The notes under the pieces were generated by a model, which was given only the letters and a program-made list of their open reading frames with translations, ran no database searches and was not told the DNA's origin. Below, in pieces: positions 59,425-64,000 of a DNA stretch of 64,000 nucleotides (position 1 is the stretch's first letter; every line of letters begins with the position of its first letter). The stretch covers positions 2,465,501 through 2,529,500 of the forward strand of contig PQWQ01000005.1 in the NCBI GenBank assembly GCA_002943765.1. The letters run 5' to 3'. Position numbers and translations under genes: made by a program. Source of the stretch: Psoroptes ovis. Lineage: Eukaryota; Arthropoda; Arachnida; Sarcoptiformes; Psoroptidae.

Positions 59425-61510
59425 TTTTTTTTTTTTTTTGATTTTGCTTGATCAAATCTTCAATTCTAATATTGAAATTCCTAATACATTGAACATTTGA
59501 TTGACAAAGGTGTAATTAATACTGATTTTTCAATGGTCGCATTGAATAATGCCAAATTTGAATATTTGTCACATTACAAACAACGATTTAAATTTATTTT
59601 CGACAAAAAATTTGAAAAATTTCAATTTACATAACTGCTCATGATAATAAAATTTTGAATATTGACGTTCTGATTCATTTTTTTTTACACATTTGAACCT
59701 TATTTTTTCTCGATTATCTGTGAATCAATATTATTGAATAAAGTGTAGGGTTATCTGCAAACATTTAATGATTGACAGCAGTTCAAATGTACTTGTCATT
59801 GATTTTTGTTTTGGATTTTGCGATCCAGAATTCCTGCTTTTAGCTCGAAAATTATCATTAAAATATTTTAAATTGTTTTCATTTTATTTAGAGAACAAAT
59901 AAGCAGACAAATAACTGAGAAATCATTAATGTGAATTATGTTGTGAAGACACAAAAATATGATTATTGAATATGAATATCGAACACACACACACACACAC
60001 TAAATGAATTTAAATGGAAATTTGCATTTTGAATTTGCATTGTAAAACATATTTTGTAAAAATATTTATTTTTCAATTTTATAAATAAAATTACCGATCG
60101 AAAATGAAAAACGATCAATGCGTTTATTCTCGATAATTGCTATCTTTTTTCAAGATAATAATATTCACCATGAGTCTTCGTGACTTTTTGTAATGTAAAT
60201 TTTGTAATGGTTTTTTGTGGTCGACAACGACTACAACCTTGACAAAGTTTCCTTTTTCCTACGGTAAATATTTCTTATTTTTTTTATCAAATCTCGAATC
60301 AATGATAAAATCTTGATATCGATACATAGTCCAATATGGAAAAATGGGTTATTTTAAGAATATTTCCATGTTATAATCAAGATTATCCAAACTTTTTTTG
60401 AAATATTGGTTTGTTTGGAAAGTTATTGTTACCAAGCGAAAAAATGAAAAATAAAAATTAAATTATGATCAAGTGCAAAAATATCATAAACAAACGTAAA
60501 TATTTGCAAAATAGTTTTGACTAACATTTTCATATGTGGAAAAATAGAAAATTAGGATTCCACATATGGTCAAAGAGAGCAATAATCAATCAATTTCTCA
60601 GGGTCAAACATTTGAAAAACATTGTAAATAATATTCGTCAAGTACAAAGATCAATCAAAACAAATGTAAATGCTATAGCATTTATGATTCAAAGATTTAT
60701 GGCTTTGCATTTGTTTAATCTTTCATTTGTTTTTGTTTGTCGAAAGCATAATTCATTCAATTTCATCGCTTATTGTTTATGTTTTGTCTATCGTATTCAA
60801 ATCAATAAAAATTTTATTTTCTTTACTGATAATTCCATTCCATTGCATCGAAACAAACATAGCAGAAAATAGCACACATGCCACATGCAATCGTAAAAAG
60901 TCATAAAAATATGTTTGAAAACAAAATAAGCCATTAATGGGAAATGAAAACAAACAAAATTTTTTCAAAATCAAAATTATCAACATGTTTCTCATGAATA
61001 TATGAAATTATTTTATAATGACTAACTAATGAAACGTTCTCAAAATAAAAAGAATTTGTTTTTGAAAAATATTATCCGACAAATACCAATTCAACAAGCG
61101 AAATTCAATTTATTCAGTTTATGCTTGTGTAAATGTTTTTAGTCGAGATATCACTGCTGTTGTTGGCCGATATGGCCATTACCAAAAATGGTAATGTGCA
61201 AAAATGCCAATGCTTTTTGTAATGTAATGAAAATAACATTTGTTTTTCTCATTACCAAATGCCGACCAAACATAAAAAAGCTTATCACAAGGTTATTGCA
61301 AAGAATTTTTCGAAATTTCAATGCGCATTATCATATATCACCGGCAGTAATCAATCCTTTCTCTCCATATTTGCATTTTCATACAAATTTTCTAAACACA
61401 TTCTGTTTTATGATTATTTGGCCATTTTTTATCATGATATCTCTTTTGTAACATCGTTTGTATGATAAATAGAATTTTTCCACGAATTATTCAATCTTTG
61501 ATAGTCAAAC
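59425..61510. other. intergenic, about 2.1 kb, no supported gene
   Basis: AT-rich. It contains an (AC)n run at about 59983-60000 and a short hairpin at about 60530-60570 (CATATGTGGA ... TCCACATATG). Small frames of about 70-112 codons here have no recognisable domain and look like chance. Confidence 0.4.
59983..60000. repeat. (AC)n microsatellite
   Basis: About nine AC dinucleotides in the GRL14 upstream flank. Confidence 0.75.
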
Positions 61511-63148
61511 ATGACAGCCCATACATGTGCCTTCTGCGGTACAAGTATGAATATTTCAACATTTTTGCATTATTCAAATATGAATATTCCATGTTGAAAA
61601 TATCATTTTTACATTAAACATGCGTGACAAGATAACCATGATCGAATGATATTTAAACGATTGAAAAATGTTCTTTTTGAACATGCTTGTTTTTCATTTG
61701 ATTTTTCAATGTTCAATCGTTGTCATCGTTTGTTGTTGAATTGTGATTGATATATCAACAAAATAAAATCATCTAAATTGTCATAATCGACAATCAAATT
61801 ATTCGAGCTTCGTCATCAACTACTCAGATTCCATAATCTCATGAAAAAGAATGGGATGAAAGGCAGAGCTCATCATAGTGTAACATCGAGCGCATGCATT
61901 GATATCTTGGAGCCCTTCGTAATGCAATTACTAAACGAATCATTGTGGAGATTCATGACCAGATTGATTTAGTCCGATTATCTTCAAGAGCAGTTCATCA
62001 AAACAATCCCAAATTCGATTGTCCCGGTTGAATATAACCTCGAAAAAATTCACAAGAAATTTTATTACATACCAATAAAATCGATCATTGTGAACTACAT
62101 TGTGAACGATGAACTTGTCCAAAATTATCGATAACGAAAATGATACAAATTGCTCGAAATATGTTTGTGAGAATGATTTTACCGACAAACTCAGACTCAT
62201 AATCTATGCAGACGAATTCGTCATGACGACTCCGATGCAAGAATCGAGCAATTTCAATAAAGTTTACGTTTTATATTTGGACATAGACAACCATCGATAA
62301 AAACGAAACGAAGGGACATCAATCTTTTCATGATATGGCGTTCAGTCGACATGAAAGAATCGGAAATGTCGTGGAAAGATTTGATGAAACCAGTGACTAA
62401 AGATATTTCGGACTCAATTCGAGACAATGTTGAGTACCACAAAAGGAATATTCAAGTTTGTCTATCGCATATTTTGGGTATGTAATTTTGCTTCTTTCAT
62501 AATGATTACGTTTATAATTTTTTGATTCAAATTAATGTTTTAGGAGACAATTATGCGAAGAGAAAATTGCCCGAAATCAATCATCCCAGCGATTTACTCG
62601 AATGGATTTTTGACAATGATTTGGAAGAGCTATTTCCTAACGTGAAAACAGCAGTGCAAATATTGCTTCCAGTGCCAGTTTCCATCGCTAAAAGAGAGCG
62701 ATTTGGATAGATCTGAAAAGAGTTCAAGTCCGAGGAAAAGGAATGCAAAAGTTAGAATTTGCAACTCGCTTCATCGAAATGTTTCCGGCGACAATCATGA
62801 ATGTGTGGAATCTATGTTTATGATCCCAAAATTCATTTCATGTCACATTATGCGGATATAATAGAATTTTATGGCCCTCTGCGAAGATATAGCACGGAGA
62901 AATATGAACGGAAACATTCATATTTGAAACAGTTGCTGATTACTTCGAATAATTATCGTAATCGTCCCTTTTCGGTGTCTAAAAAACACCAAATATCGCA
63001 GCTCTTCTTAGACGAAGAAGAGGATCTAGCGACAGTAGGGACAGATATGCAATTACCGGCAAAATATCATCCTTTCAAGTTATATCACAAAATAGTTTTG
63101 AATACAGAGACCGATTTTGTGGAGGCTTTGATCTCTCTCAAGACATGA
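61511..63148 (+). pseudogene. decayed zinc-finger plus EnSpm/CACTA-like transposase gene
   Basis: Starts MTAHTCAFCGTS with a C2H2-like finger pattern. Further frames carry IYADEFVMTTPMQES followed by FNKVYVLYLDI, then WKDLMKPVTKDISDSIRD. A 66-bp GT-AG intron (62478-62543) splits the codon of the GDN motif, and the last piece carries PKIHFMSHYADIIEFYGPLR and YERKHSYLK. The order YxDxF...P...K-Y, then GDN, then H-Y...FGP...R-x-E-x-KH is the one I associate with animal EnSpm/CACTA-like transposases that carry N-terminal fingers. At least four in-frame stops and two frame changes separate the pieces, so it is dead. No terminal repeats were found. The family call is inferred and a domesticated gene relic is the alternative. 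Confidence 0.5.
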
Positions 63149-63593
63149 TCACACAATAATTCATTCTTATTCAAGTACGACAATTCATTGATGGTGAATC
63201 ACACGATAAAATAGAATTTCCCTTGGTGGATCAACAGTCCGAGTCCATGATACATTCATTTAATTATTTTCATTGTTTCAATAGACTTGTAAGAATTATC
63301 ACACAATAAAATTCATTCATATATTTAACAATAACAATCAAACATTTGATATTTGAATCAATCGATACGATTAAATAAATCAATTTTTTTTCAATTGTTT
63401 AAATGTTTAATGAGATAATGTAATTGTTATGTGTAATGGACAGTGAACATATGTAAAATATGTTTACTTGTTTGAAATATGATGATGAATGATGATTCAT
63501 TGAATCTTAATGCATTGATGCTGATGAATTGATTAATGTTGATGATTTCAATTTAGGCTTGCAGTGATTCATTGGATGCAAATACAGTGACCG
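63149..63593. other. intergenic between the transposase relic and GRL15
   Basis: AT-rich, with ATGATG-type repeats near 63480. No gene. Confidence 0.35.
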
Positions 63594-64000
63594 CTAAAAT
63601 TTATGCGCACATCGATTACGAAAATTTCCTAGATAAAAATTTGATACCATTATGAATATGGTCAAATAGGCGAGTACTAACTGTATAATGAAAATAAATT
63701 GAATTAATAAGAATTATTTTTTTTTCTGTTTAGTTTCAATCAAGAAACAAACCTTGGCCATTGTTTTGAATGATATACTACCGAAAAATCCATATCTAAA
63801 ACAATATTGTTCACCTTTCAATAGATAATAATAAAGATCTGAATATTTTAATTTTAGCCGTATATTTTTGGTTGTAAATACAATGATTTTTGGTAAATAA
63901 TATTTCATATATTCTAAATAAATTATAATTAATGCTAATGATGTTGAAAATAATGATACACAAATTGTATGTATCAAAATAACAAATAAATAAATAATAC
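63594..64000 (-). CDS. GRL15: chemoreceptor-like gene, 3' end only (runs off window)
   Basis: Exon 3 is 63594-63680 (29 codons including the stop, LVLAYLTIFIMVSNFYLGNF, then RNRCAHKF, longer than in other copies). Exon 2 begins its 3' end at 63753 after a 72-bp intron and continues beyond 64000. Visible exon 2 includes KLKYSDLYYYLLKGEQYC, then FRYGFFGSISFKTMAK, with no break so far. Exon 1 and most of exon 2 are outside. The array continues to the right of the window. Confidence 0.85.

Noticed and set aside
60534..60995. Overlapping small frames of 72-112 codons on both strands
   Set aside because: Composition follows the local AT bias, there is no domain, no splice structure and no paralogue in the window. 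Treated as chance.
61170..61200. Small hairpin CATTACCAAAAATGGTAATG
   Set aside because: A stem of 8 bp is common by chance in AT-rich DNA and has no conserved context.
1..64000. CRISPR arrays, operons, rRNA or bacterial-type regulatory sites
   Set aside because: No regularly spaced direct repeats, no ribosomal sequence, and introns plus metazoan gene structures show that this is eukaryotic nuclear DNA.

Overview
The window reads as nuclear DNA of a small, very AT-rich arthropod genome. Genes have short GT-AG introns (60-110 bp is typical), Ty1/copia, BEL/Pao, I-type LINE, mariner, hAT and piggyBac-like elements are present, and an AP-1-type bZIP gene has metazoan exon structure. The compact introns and the tandem expansion of divergent 7TM chemoreceptor-like genes suggest an acariform mite, possibly of the dust/itch mite group. 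That is inference: no species-diagnostic sequence was identified.

The backbone is a tandem array of about 14 minus-strand paralogues (GRL2 to GRL15, about 6.9-64 kb) plus one inverted copy on the plus strand (GRL1, 3.6-4.4 kb). Each unit has the same three-exon structure: exon 1 of about 724-754 nt (phase 1 end), exon 2 of about 731-764 nt (phase 0 end), and a tiny exon 3 of 69-87 nt that encodes the last membrane helix. The products are about 509-524 aa, multi-pass, and end in a short phase-0 exon with an 'A-Y-x-T-x-F-x-x-x-S-N-F-Y' motif, reminiscent of the TYhhhhhQF end of arthropod gustatory receptors. Five copies look intact in this window (GRL2, 4, 7, 9, 14), and GRL15 runs off the edge. 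The other nine are broken: two by nonsense codons (GRL3, 12), one by a 1-bp frameshift (GRL6), one by a frameshift plus loss of its 5' half at the copia boundary (GRL1), one by a structural truncation (GRL8), and four by transposons inserted into exons (GRL5 mariner, GRL10 mariner MITE, GRL11 hAT plus LINE, GRL13 BEL).

Other content: a 5'-truncated-by-window copia element at the left edge (1-3587); one ordinary gene, an AP-1/Jun-like bZIP factor (5311-6502, three exons); a 2-kb foldback DNA transposon with about 515-bp terminal inverted repeats and a SWIM zinc finger (9397-11388); a full-length but decayed mariner (18211-19474); LINE relics at 21.3, 28.0 and 32.5-33.4 kb; a nearly full-length I-type LINE (42203-46647); a young BEL/Pao element with one apparently uninterrupted 1.56-k-codon frame (50267-55440); a piggyBac-like MITE (57013-57159); and a decayed animal EnSpm/CACTA-like transposase gene (61511-63148).

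The most unusual structure is a 2,744-bp inverted duplication (28194-30937 against 40501-43244). Each arm carries the same 1,654-bp hAT element, a scrap of GRL exon 1 and the 5' end of the LINE. One end of the left copy coincides exactly with the hAT terminus, without the 8-bp target duplication, which suggests an aberrant hAT-end-mediated rearrangement that also destroyed GRL8. The hAT itself contains two nested MITEs with their own target duplications.
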